DNA of 64,000 nt from Pelomyxa schiedti (Eukaryota; Evosea; Pelobiontida; Pelomyxidae): positions 35,810 through 99,809 of the forward strand of contig JAHLWZ010000827.1 in assembly GCA_020536535.1 (NCBI GenBank). The letters are read 5' to 3'. Below are positions 22,731 through 33,300 of this stretch, one piece after another (within the stretch, counting starts at the first letter, position 1; each line of letters begins with the position of its first letter). The notes below the pieces were generated by a model that was given only the letters and a program-made list of their open reading frames with translations, did not search any database and was not told the DNA's origin. A program made the translations under genes and the position numbers.

Positions 22731-25700
22731 TTACCTTTTTACATCTGTTTCTAACTTTGTTACTTTGATGGTAGATTTAGACGTTATTGACAACGTATAG
22801 TCTACACTCTGAAACTTCACATTGCTTATACAGGCCGAAATGATGATGATATAATGCTTTCCAGGAGGCAGTACTTCGAGATCAACCTCCATTGTAACTA
22901 GGGAAGCTTGGGTATTGGGGGTGTATTCCTTAAGTTGAACCTTCTCGTCGAGGGGTATCAGTTGTGCCACAAACAGTTTCGAGAATGCCAGTGGACTCGT
23001 CGTAAATTACCAGATAAATACCTTGCCTATTGTCCACATCTATTTGTGGAATGTAAAAAAAAAAAAAAAGAGAAGCTGTATGGTGTGTTACCTGCTCCAC
23101 AACTGAAACGCAGGTCTCTCTTTTGGATTGTAATAAACGTGTGGGTAGCTTCAGTTACTTCAAGTTGAATTTGGGGACCATAAACACTATCAGGGTGTGA
23201 GTACTTCCCAAGGATTTTCGTTTGTTGCCATCCCTGTTAGGTGAATGGAAGACGGTTTGGGGTTACTATCGGAAAAAAACCTCAGTTGCTCCAACCATGC
23301 AAATAGTAATCTCCCCAAAGAATTGTTGGAAATCCTCCCAACACATCCAGAAGGCTCCCACATGTTCAGAATATCCAACAATTCGTTTTAGATCAGGAGT
23401 CCATTGTGACGACCCTGCAGACCACCTTCCGCACCAGGTGAAGGATCCCCACTGCTGGGAATAAGTGCTAATTCTCAAAGCTCAACTGTACGGGATTTCG
23501 TAGGAGGAGAAGTTTATTTCCCGCTACATTACGAACGTCCAATATGCCATATGCATGTAAACTTACTATCCCTTCATTTTCAAGCCTCAAGCTTCATAGG
23601 TATTAGTGCTAATTGAAACGTTCCTACAATGTAATACCCAGCATCTTTTTCGGCTTGTGTTTCCTTACGTGAGGAGCAGCCAAATAATTGATTGGCCGCC
23701 TAAGAAAAACAGTGGGTTTTTCCTCTTCTACAGGAGGAACAAGTACCTTGGCTTCCAGCAGTTTAAACCAAAGATTTTCTTGCTGTAACCTGGAAAGCAA
23801 CTTGAAGTTGTACGTAATGCAGGGAGCACCTGGAGCATCGTTATGTGTGAGCTTGAGGATCTTTTTTTTTTCAGGTAAAAACCTGTCAAGTCTCGTAGAC
23901 TTTCGCCAAGGGTTCCAGCTGTAAGTGCTTGGTATGACTTGTTCAGTTTTGCATAACCCTTTTCTAAGTAGCAGACCCAAAGGGATTCGTCTCTTGATCT
24001 AATTTTGCATAATTAGCAGAGATTGAACAACGAGAAAATAGGTTGCCTGGAATAAACAGGACCATGGCCTGCAAGAGATGTTTGCAGCTGTGTTTCGTAA
24101 TCAAGCTGAGAGATTCCAGTAATTGCCGCACATGGAAGGTATCCATCAACTGTTACAGTAACCCATTCATCCCCTCGTAGAAATCTATTTCCCATCAAGT
24201 TATTCTTACTCAGATCTCAGACTATTCATTACCTCAAACCATAAACACCTTGGGGATTGTATTCTGTATTCAGAAATAATCGTAGAACTAGCTCAGGTCG
24301 TGTAGAAATCATGCAGAGAGCACCAAGAAACCAGCAGTCACCAAGCAAACCCTGGGCAATAGAACGTGAATCAATGTCACCTGATTTGGATTATAATGCA
24401 ACCAAAAGCAAAAAAAAAAAGTAAAAGACCTGGAAATAGCTTAGGTGAAACTTTTCTATCGAAAAACTCAACTGGGGTTTTCCAGTGGATTGGGATTTGT
24501 TGTTTTGGTTTGTCATTTGGGTCAATATACAAGGATTTCTAAAGAAAACTCAGGAAACTAAAAAAAAACAAATAGACAAGTCCATACTTCGGAAGGAGGG
24601 AACTGGGAGTCCAAAAAAGTGAGTCCCCTGGATGAGCACCACGCAATTAGTTCTTGAATGTCTTCAGTAGAAGATGGGGTTGTTGGTGGACTCAACTTCG
24701 AAAAGACTGATAGTTTATGCACAAACCTTGATAAAGATGAGTATTTGGTTTTTTTATAGTGGTACATCATTACGCACTGAGCATCCCAGATACGTGAAAA
24801 GTCCCAGGCAGATTCTATGGCTTTCCACTGGATCTCATATTCCAATTTCCATGGCTTGCCAGAATCGATTGCTGTTAGGTGAAGAATATTTTCTGTCTCT
24901 GGAGAATGGGTGAGTGGGATGAATTTTGAAACTTTACAGACTAGACTTTGCTAGATATCCCTGAAGAAGTATTGGCAGAGTATCAACAGGAGAAGCAAAA
25001 TTGGAAGAAGATTGGGGAGCCAAATTTTCAATATGGTTGACATTCAGAGTGTAGGAAATGGGAAGAATCGACGCAGTGTTGTTATTTGCAAGTTGAAATG
25101 TAACGGAATTTTCAGTGGTCGTTTTGAAAAAATAGATGTTTTCAGTTAAATACTTGGCCTCATCAATGGTTACCTGGAATAAGTTATTTCTCTTTCAGGT
25201 ATGATGGGACATTTACAATTGAAGGACCACCACAAATAACTCCACTATCACTTTTTTTATTGAGATCGCTTTTGTATTCCAGTGCTTGTCTTAGCCTGTC
25301 AAGAAACTTTTTTGAGTACTATTAAATGGTTTTTGCATACCTGGAAATCTGATAGTCGAGTTCCCTTTGGCTTTTTATGTCAGAAATGGCAATTGTGTCT
25401 CTAATATCTCTTGGAGTGAGTGTGACGAGTTTGGCACCATCTACCCCATTCTGAAGAAAGGAAGCTATGTAAGCCTAAACTTTCCTTGGTCATTGGTTGC
25501 TATTTGAAAGGGATTTTAACCTCCTGCCCAACGCTTCTCAGCCACGCTGACACAGTTTCTCGGCTCCATAAATTTGGGGGCTGGGCACCACTTACAGAGG
25601 GTGTTGGAGTTTCATCACTTTGCCTGGATTCGGTAATATTTGGATTCTTGGCAGGTGCAACAGCTGCAGCTGTGTCAGGTCTTCCAGTTGTTTGTTCTAT

Positions 25701-26141
25701 CCTTAGCATCTTCTCAGCAATGAGTGTCTCCCTTTCACGTAACTCGGCATCATCTTTCTTCTTCTCCTCCGCTTCCTTCAATTTGTGGAGAGCGTATTCG
25801 AGCTATTGAATAGATACAGTGATTTAGAGCAATGTGAACAACTATGCAGTACCTTTCTTATTTGTGGAAGTGGTAGATCGAGCAGGGACAGTTCCCTTCG
25901 TCCCAATGCCAACAATGTATTCCCATCACCAAGTTTCCCCTTCAAGAACCCACCAGGGTCTGCCAAACCAAAAAAAAAAAAAAAAAAAAAAACGGGCAAA
26001 AATGAATAAAGACCTTGGTTACCAAGCGAAACTAACTCAAAGATCAACCAACGACAAACCTCCGTCGTGTTTCATCGACAAAACTTCACAAGCCCACGCC
26101 ACGACTTGCGCAGCGTTCCATTCCCCAACCGTCGCGCTCAT
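22731..26141 (-). CDS. Calpain-type cysteine protease with two N-terminal SAM domains
   Basis: Intracellular, usually Ca2+-regulated papain-fold protease. From ATG 26141: SAM domain 1 (EWNAAQVVAWACEVL, then across an intron GNTLLALGRRELSLLDLPL); a charged coiled-coil-like helix (KEAEEKKKDDAELRERE); SAM domain 2 (NLWSRETVSAWLRSVGQE, then NGVDGAKLVTLTPRDIRD). The CysPc domain begins at GLTFLDSQFPPSE. All three catalytic residues are visible: Cys in QGLLGDCWFLGAL (about 24335), His in HAYGILDV (about 23552) and Asn in the NP|QWGSFTW junction (about 23494). WTPDLKRIVGYSEHVGAFWM follows. The C2-like domain III (IQLEVTEATHTF ... LPPGKHYIIIISACI, VDYTLSI) ends at stop 22731. The EF-hand domain of classical calpains is absent. 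An alternative splice could read on into the UBR-box exons. Confidence 0.85.
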
Positions 26142-26228
26142 TTTTTCTTGGTGCAAATCGATAGGGCCAAACCAAATCAATCTCTTATCTCCTGTACAGC
26201 AAAAGTGGGATTGCGCTTGACTCTTCTC

Positions 26229-27569
26229 TCACTGCAAGAACACGTGAAGAACGAAAGAGGACATGACGGGGAAGTGGTCAGAAGGAAACCGCGTGCCCTC
26301 GTGGTCAGTTATAATGCAAGCCCGACTTATTCTTTCCACAACGGTTCTGCTTGTTGCTGTTCCGCCTCCGGTTGTTGGTGCTGATGCTGATGATGATGAT
26401 GATGCAGAATCCGCTCGTGGGGTTGATGCCGATGTTGCGGTTGTTTTATTGCTGCTTGCACTGGTACTGCTATCTTCATCATTGGCACTGACAGGGGGGT
26501 CGCGGTACACAACCCAGTCAATGAACTGTGACCCGTCGTTCTCCTGGCGCGAAGAGGGCTCTAGGCTGGGCCTCCAGCCATGGAACGTGGAGAACTTGCA
26601 CCCGTTGTCCTCGCGCCTCTGGGCCTCGGTCCACGTGTCGACGAATCCCTCGGTGCACAGAAAGGGGAACACGGCCTCGCGGGTCTTGATCGTGTTCATG
26701 TCCCCGACCAGTATGTTCACGCAGTCCCGGCATTCCGGCACCTGCAGCATTAACGCGGTTAAGTTGGAATGATGGGAACGGAAAAGGGCAAAGGGAAAGG
26801 GGGAATGAAGCCGTACTTGCTGCATCATCTGTACAACGACTCTCATGCCGTTCTCTCTTGCCAGGGCACTCTTGTGGTCAAGGTGAGTGTTCCAAACACA
26901 GAATCCGGCGGCGGGAACGTGGGAGCGAGGCAAGCCACTGTTGCTGTCCGGCCCCTCAGCTTCAACCGCGTCAAAGCGGGCCCAAGTTACCATCCTAGGC
27001 AAAGCTGATTTCCAGCTGCTGGAACCAGGAACATCAGGAGTCTCAGACAGCCAGAAATCGCCATGTGCCCTCAGAACGACTCTTGAAGGGTCGTGAAATA
27101 TAGCACAGTGTTCATCACCCCCACTCTTGTTCGCAGTCCCAGTCCCATTATTCGGATTCGCAGCCCCAGTCTTGCTCTTACTTTTGTTGTTCTTGTTCTT
27201 GTTGGCGTTTTTGCCGTCGGCCTTTGTTGTGGGTGGTGCCGCTGCTGCCGTCGTCCCACAATTTGGTAGCAGACGGCACACTGGGGGCAAAGCGAACCAC
27301 GAGTCGCCGCGGCGGTCGCGTCCCACCGGTGGGCCAGGGTAGAGGTCGCCCAGTCTGGTGGATATGCACCTGAGCTGGGAGGGCAGGCCCTCCTGGACAC
27401 ACAGCACGGCGGGCCTGTGCCTCCTCAGGAGGGCCAGCGCCACGTCGCATCTGTTGCCGGGCTCGAACCACGCGTTTTCGCCGTCCGCTGCGTTGGCGTA
27501 CCTCAGGTTGAACGTCATCACGCTCACCTCCGCCGCGGCGCTACTTATGGGTGTCGCGGCCGCACTCAT
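26229..27569 (-). CDS. Endonuclease/exonuclease/phosphatase (EEP) family hydrolase
   Basis: Mg2+-dependent phosphodiesterase or phosphatase fold (DNase I-like). Catalytic motifs seen in order: MTFNLRYAN with DGENAW, VLCVQEG (metal-binding Glu), a His-containing WNTHLDHKS, LVGDMNT (Asp/Asn), the FIDWVV strand and SDHFPVMS (catalytic Asp-His). The set is complete, so the enzyme is probably active. Closest in style to bacterial-like EEP proteins whose first motif is FN(I/L)RY. A Lys/Asn/Ser-rich insert (about 27130-27240) and an Ala/Ser/Thr-rich insert (about 26330-26500) are lineage-specific. ATG 27569 is GC-rich and directly precedes the conserved start. The frame is open from end to end, but 26742-26816 is best read as an intron. 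Substrate unknown. Confidence 0.85.
   Translation of the reverse strand: MSAAATPISSAAAEVSVMTFNLRYANAADGENAWFEPGNRCDVALALLRRHRPAVLCVQEGLPSQLRCISTRLGDLYPGPPVGRDRRGDSWFALPPVCRLLPNCGTTAAAAPPTTKADGKNANKNKNNKSKSKTGAANPNNGTGTANKSGGDEHCAIFHDPSRVVLRAHGDFWLSETPDVPGSSSWKSALPRMVTWARFDAVEAEGPDSNSGLPRSHVPAAGFCVWNTHLDHKSALARENGMRVVVQMMQQVRLHSPFPFALFRSHHSNLTALMLQVPECRDCVNILVGDMNTIKTREAVFPFLCTEGFVDTWTEAQRREDNGCKFSTFHGWRPSLEPSSRQENDGSQFIDWVVYRDPPVSANDEDSSTSASSNKTTATSASTPRADSASSSSSASAPTTGGGTATSRTVVERISRACIITDHEGTRFPSDHFPVMSSFVLHVFLQ
26742..26816 (-). other. 75-nt stop-free intron of length 3n in the EEP gene
   Basis: Donor GTACGG, a CTTAACC branch-like site and acceptor CTGCAG, flanked by exon sequence that joins smoothly between MMQQ and VPECRDCVN in the conserved fold. 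Because it contains no stop and its length divides by three, retaining it would add 25 residues. Confidence 0.7.
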
Positions 27570-27699
27570 TCGCTTCGATTTCGGTTTTTGGTCAAGTTCC
27601 TTTTGGAAAGTCGCATTGAAATGCTGAAATAGAGTTTCAACTGTCGAAGTGAGAAGGGTGCGTTATAGCTGAATTGTAGAAGTGTTTATTTTACTGTAC

Positions 27700-28990
27700 T
27701 CACATTAGAGATTTGGATGTTGTTGCCAACTTGCAGGATTCTAACTGGCCTTGGAAGGGATTTGTTTGTGTCCACTGGCGAGGAACAACTAATTAACCAA
27801 TAAGTAAAGGCAATGGAAACAATCTAAAATAGACCTGCACTGCACTGAGAAAGTAAGGAATCCCACTGCCCACAGTAAATATTACGGTGGCCCACAAGAT
27901 AACTGACATATGTTAGATGAAGAGTAATAATAAACTCGGAAAGTACAATCGCGGACATAGGTAATCCACTCTCTTCCTGGAGTGTTGGGATCCAGCCATA
28001 CCAAAATAAGGATAGACGGCACAACAATCACCTGCAATAGAACTTTGGTCTTACCAGCAAGTTTTGCTCCAAACTTGATTCCACTGCCTGCATTCTATTT
28101 CAATATATCGTGCATTAATGTGTTATGTAAACTAAATCATTTCTACTTTCAAGTTCTGCACGTATTCCTGTAACAAGAAGCTCACGGGTGAAGATAACAA
28201 TGACCATCCAAGGATATACACCACTAGCCATTACAAGACGATGACTCACAACAATCGCTGACGTGTCTGCAAACCTTATCGATGTTAGAGAAAGGACAGG
28301 AAAGAATCCCACAAAGGAGAGTGAGGGCAGAGTGATGGTACCTTGGCCCTGTCAGGCATATCAAGGAGCCTATAATAAGTATCTTATCGGCTGCAGGGTC
28401 CAGAATTCGCCCAAAGCGGGATTCGCACCTAAAAGTAATAAATACTGCTTAAGGTGTCACCAATAACGTGGGGGAAACAAATAGTTATTTCATAGTAAGG
28501 GGAAGTAAGTGTGATTGCTAGTAGTTTACTTCCAACTCCTTGCTAAGTGTCCATCAAAGAAGTCAGTAATAGCGGCCGCTACAAATACAACAAGGCACAC
28601 AGCAATAGCCTAATGATAATTTCTTTGTAAATATGTATATTAAGCGAGATTCACGGATTTATCAGCAAAATTTAAACGCATTAAACCACAATTTTCCCAT
28701 TATCACGAAGTGCGCTGGGCAGCCCACCACCCGCTAAAAATTCACGCAGTGCCTAAGGAGTAGAAAAACGTGCACACCCAGGTGTTTGTTGAAGGGTAGT
28801 CATACACATTGATAAACACGAAAAACAGGGCGGCCAATAACACCCTGAGCACAGTGAGTGCGTTGGGCACGTTGGCTTTAGAGATCACCATCGGTCCCCT
28901 TCTTCCTTCCTGTGCTTTTCTCAAAACTGCGGAAAAAAAAGGTTCGGGCCAATAAGCCGAAATTGAAGGGAAAGGCCTTTCAGTTTTCAT
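27700..28990 (-). CDS. CDP-alcohol phosphatidyltransferase, PgsA type (phosphatidylglycerophosphate synthase)
   Basis: Integral membrane enzyme that transfers the phosphatidyl group of CDP-diacylglycerol to glycerol 3-phosphate, the committed step to phosphatidylglycerol and cardiolipin; in eukaryotes it is normally mitochondrial or plastidial. Seen: NVPNALTVLRVLLAALFF, the typical PgsA N-terminus; AAAITDFFDGHLARSW, then across an intron ESRFGRILDPAADKIL, together the full CDP-OH-P signature DG-x2-AR-x(n)-G-x3-D-x3-D; then FTRELLVTGIRAELESR and KLAGKTKVLLQ. ATG 28990 gives a roughly 33-residue leader (arginine-containing, possibly a targeting peptide); ATG 28891 starts right at the conserved part. 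The C-terminal splice pattern is uncertain: TVGSGIPYFLSAVQ is the last recognisable helix, and the stop at 27700 is a proposal. Confidence 0.82.
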
Positions 28991-29001
28991 ATCGCGGTGA
29001 G

Positions 29002-30012
29002 ATGGGAGGTTGGTGGAGCACCACGGGCAAGAGTTGGTACGACGCGGTGGTGAGTTATGGGAGCTCCGGTACTTGTCAACAGCAGCTCTATGTCACGTTT
29101 GGCGAATCCACACTGACTCTGATGGTCAATCCCACAGACACAGTCGCAGTAGTAAAGGAAATTATATACGGTGGCACGTCTGTTCCAATGAACGAGCAAT
29201 TGCTGTCTTTTGGTGTGGACTTTATATATGTGCCATAACAACTGGCTTAAATAACATAACTTATGTTCTACTGTTACTAATACTTCCACCTTCTAATATT
29301 CAACACAAATGATGTAGCCCCCTCGTTAGGGGATGACGACGAGGCTGTAGCGGATCCGGTTCCGCATCGGCGATACGTCCTCAATGACAGCAGAACTCTG
29401 GCCGAATCCGGCGTTTACCCAGATTGCAATCTCGAACTGAGGCTGTCACGCAGATACAGGTTGACCGTAACAGTCTCATCCTCGTCCCATTCCCGCTCTC
29501 GTTCTCGATCTCGTTCACGTTCCCGTTCACACTCTCGCTCCAGATCCTCCTCCTCCTCCTCGTCGTCGTCGTCGTCGTCATCATCATCTCAGTCCTCGTC
29601 GTTGTCGTCGTCGTCATGTTCATCCTCAGGCCACTCTGAGTCACATTCGTGTTCATCCTCATCGTTGGATTCAGCGACGCCGTCCCATAATGACCAGCCG
29701 ATAACATCCACTTCATCAATCACTACGAGCACAACCACGACGACGGCGTCAACAACGAAGAGATCCACGAAAACCAAGAAGACGAGCACCACGCGGACAA
29801 GGAGCCATCGCCCAAATAGGCTGAGAATGTGGGTCCACACGGGATACATGGTTGGTGATGTGAAATGCATTCTCAGCAGGCACATCCACGTCGCCCCTGA
29901 CAAGATCCAGCTGCGGTACCACGGCACCACCCTAGCCGTTGACTCCCAAGAGATGGTGCATTATGGGATACGTGACGGTGGGGTGCTGCGCCTGTCCCAT
30001 AAATCGGCCTAA
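29002..30012 (+). CDS. Protein with two ubiquitin-like domains joined by an SR/Ser-rich linker
   Basis: From ATG 29002: MGGWWSTTGKSW, which fits the N-myristoylation pattern MGxxxS. Ubl domain 1 runs QQQLYVTFGESTLTLMVNP, DTVAVVKEII, VPMNEQLLSF, an intron (29219 to about 29316) and an acidic insert, then LNDSRTLAESGVYPDCNLEL, which tracks ubiquitin strand by strand. A linker follows of Ser-Arg dipeptides, poly-Ser and poly-Thr (about 29475-29790). The C-terminal Ubl domain 2 is VHTGYMVGDVK, HVAPDKIQLRYHGTTL, VHYGIRDGGVLRL, again ubiquitin-like. There is no C-terminal Gly-Gly, so it is not conjugated. Probably an adaptor that binds ubiquitin receptors; exact role unknown. The start lies 11 bp from the divergent PgsA start. 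Confidence 0.75.
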
Positions 30013-30311
30013 AGTCCACTTTTGTCACTAGTGTCGCTCCGGAGGTGCCCAAAATTCGATGGAATCCCCAAAAATACGAAGAAAGGAAAAAAAATTCGAG
30101 CCGTCAACCAACATCAATTCCATCAATCTCGCTAAATTCACGGCGAACGAAAGAGCAGAAACAATTTTCACAATTAAAAAAAAAACAAAACTCGGTGCTG
30201 TGAACACAATTCGACAAGTCCGAATACCCAAGAATGAAACAAAGTATGCGTTCGCCAATATACGCACTTATGTCTCTTTTTCTCCCGTTTTGACAAACAA
30301 ATCTAGGTGTC
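30013..30311. other. Spacer upstream of the ELAPOR-like gene
   Basis: About 300 bases, A-rich in the middle. It should contain the missing start codon of the downstream gene, whose reading frame meets an in-frame TGA at 30291. An ATG at 30059 opens a basic 100-residue frame that could be the first exon, but I cannot show how it joins. Confidence 0.4.
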
Positions 30312-33300
30312 TTGAAGACACTTTTTACGGGATCTTTGGTGTTGGTGTTGGTGTTGTGCTTGGCACCGTTGTCGTGTTTTGCTGACGAGTGTACATCTGA
30401 CGACTACGTCGCGGCGTATACGGAATGCAGAGGCGATAACACACGCGATTTGTTATACTACAAAAATCCGGCCTCTGACTGTGAGGGGGGCGTTGCCCAG
30501 CCTGCCAACGTGTTCAATTTACCTTGCGGTACTCATTTAAATCATTCCACAATGCGGCAGAACCTCACAAAGTTTTTTTTTGTTTTGTTTTGGTTTTTTT
30601 TTTTTTAATGTAGATATCACTTGCTCTAGTGGATACTATCTCCCATACGGTGCACTGACATGTTCTCCTTGTGATCCTGGTTATCCCTTTACTCCATAGA
30701 TTAACAATCTCACATCAATGAAAACAGGGTATTTCTCTTTGGGTGGCGGTACACGGGTCATGGATTGGGTTGGGTTTCCCACCACTGGCACTTCGTCAAA
30801 TCGACTTTACTTCAACACATACGCAGTAACAAGCACGGGCACCTCACTTTCAACCGGCAAGTGGCAATTGGCACCCAATAGCACCCTCTACATCACATCA
30901 GGCCCCATTGGAAATTCTCAATCTAGTATTTTGGAAGTTGCTGTGAATGTATGGCATTTTCACAATTTAATTTCTATCTAAGACCTTCAAAGCTGATTAC
31001 CAGTGGGTTGGTTGGGTTCATGTATAAAGTTGATGCTGAGCCACTTTATGATGGACTTGAATTTTCCATTGATGGGACAGTCGCCCTCACAAAGGCACCT
31101 CCATAAATGCTCCTTTATGAAGCTAACAAAGTGTGGCATTTCAGAAGTGGACTGTTTTAGAGTATACTACTGTAGCATATAATCTAACTCGCGGTTCTCA
31201 CACTCTGAAGTGGACATATTCTAAAGATATGTCCTTATCAAGTGGCTCTGATTCTGCTTCTCTGAAGGTTTGTTGATGCTGTAATAATACCTTACCCTTG
31301 GCAGTTTGTGGAAATACATGGTCTAGATTATGCAGATGATGTGTGCACCGCCTGTTCCCCAGGGACATACAATACACTATCAACGCAAATGCGCTGCTTT
31401 CTGTGTCCAAGAAACACTTTCTCCAATAGTTCCCACAGCACATCGTGTACCTCTTGTCCAAGTTCCTACTACTCCTTGGAAGGTTCTGCAAAGTGTTCCC
31501 CTAGAACAAGTTCGTTCCTGCAGCACTTCGTCAATTTCCCCTTACTCCCTCCACTTTTCGGGTAGATTGCACTTCTTCTGATTATGAAGCCTACTATACT
31601 CCATGTGAATTGCGTGATGGTCAACCAGTTCGGGATTTGGTGTGACATACACACACTCTCTCTTTTAGTCACATGGGGAAAAAAAAAAGAAATACAGGTG
31701 GCTGAATTCCACAACTTGCAATTATCTAGTGGCAACACTTCCCGCTGAGACCCTTGGGCTCCCTTGTGGTATGCCAATAGGCCCCTTAGCTCCAAGTAGT
31801 GATTCCTCTTAGGGGCTTGCAATGCCGGACAGTATAGACCTTCTGGTGATTACAAATGCCTGTGGTGTCCAACAGGCAAGGCCGCACCTGCTAATTCAAC
31901 CTCTTGCTCTTCTTGTGATGTGGGTAGTGCTTCAGTGCCTGGACTGTTTTACAACCAGTGGCATGAATGGACGTATCTCCCCGGTTTTACAACGACATGC
32001 ACTGGATCCTGTGGAACAACGTATGTAGGAAAAATTAGAACTGCCTTCTCATTGCTATAGAGGGTGGGTACTTGGAGGTTCATATATCTCTTCTGGTACT
32101 GGACACGGACGTTATGTAACATCCTCACTTACCCTAAAAATCAAGGTAATACTTGTTGGTTCCACAAGTACACTAATCAAGCTTAAGCAATTACAACGTG
32201 GTTACCTTTCATTCAGTTTCAGTTTTTCCTGTCGATTATCATACCAATGTCAACTTCAGTTTGTTGACGAGGGGAGGACATCTTCCACACTGTATTCATG
32301 GAGCACCTCGTATGAAAGGTTTTTGGAGAAAATAATCCTAATTTGTTCTGTACAGGACCCAAAATTACGTATCTGAAGTGGGGAACCACACATTCAGATT
32401 CGTTTTTGTGAAACAGAGTACTACAAATACTGCCACAGATAGAGTCATGATCACAGTTATCACTTGATTTCAATTGTAATTTGGCTTACAAAAGTCAGAG
32501 TATATCTCTTACTGGAGGTGTTACAATGGCCTCTGAAGGTGGAGCCAAACAGTGCACTACATGTTCCGCGGGGACTTACAGCCCAGGGGGTGTACAGTTT
32601 TGTCAAAACTGCAGTGCTGGATATTCAAGGTACCTTACAATTTTTACCTAATAACCTCACTTCAACAGTCCGGCTTCTGCATCACAATGCGACCCGTGCC
32701 CTGTCAATACTTTCAATCCCGATATTGCTGGAACATGTTTACCATGTGGTGGGGGGACAACAGCCCCTGAAGGTTCTACTTCATGTTGGAACAACTGCAC
32801 ATTTTCACCCGATGGAATGACAGTATTTGATCTAAATGGTTTGAAAAGGTGAAAACCTCACTCGGGGGACAACATAACTTAACACTTTTCTAGGGTTGGA
32901 GATATGTATGGCCCAATTTACGATCAGTATGAGTCCATCTCTTACTTTCAAAGCTTAACTTATGAAGGTTGAAAATGAGCTACTATACAAATGTCTGTTC
33001 CCTTCAACACAGTAATCGCAGTTGCTATGATAGATATGGAGTTCCCATCACTGGATATGCGTGCCAGGTTTTTTTTTTAAACCTATTTCAGTGATGTCTG
33101 ATATCTTTAGGTAACTAATCTTTGTGATAATGCCGGGCATTGTGTTGGTATGAATCTAGGTGACGTTATTGGCTTTTATTCTGGAGAACAACCAACAGGT
33201 CTATTTTCCTATGAGAAAGAAGAAGCGATAAACATGCTACACAAAACAAAAAGAGGGATTGATTGTCAGCTACACACATGGTACAGCTGGATGCGGTGGT

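Noticed and set aside
21669-30012. Operon of ubiquitin-related genes
   Set aside because: Genes are intron-rich, on both strands and functionally mixed; clustering of UBR, RING, CSN6 and Ubl over 40 kb is likely chance.
30059-30385. Basic 108-residue ORF as a separate gene before ELAPOR
   Set aside because: It overlaps the signal-peptide exon in another frame and shows no family; at best its beginning is the first exon of the ELAPOR gene.
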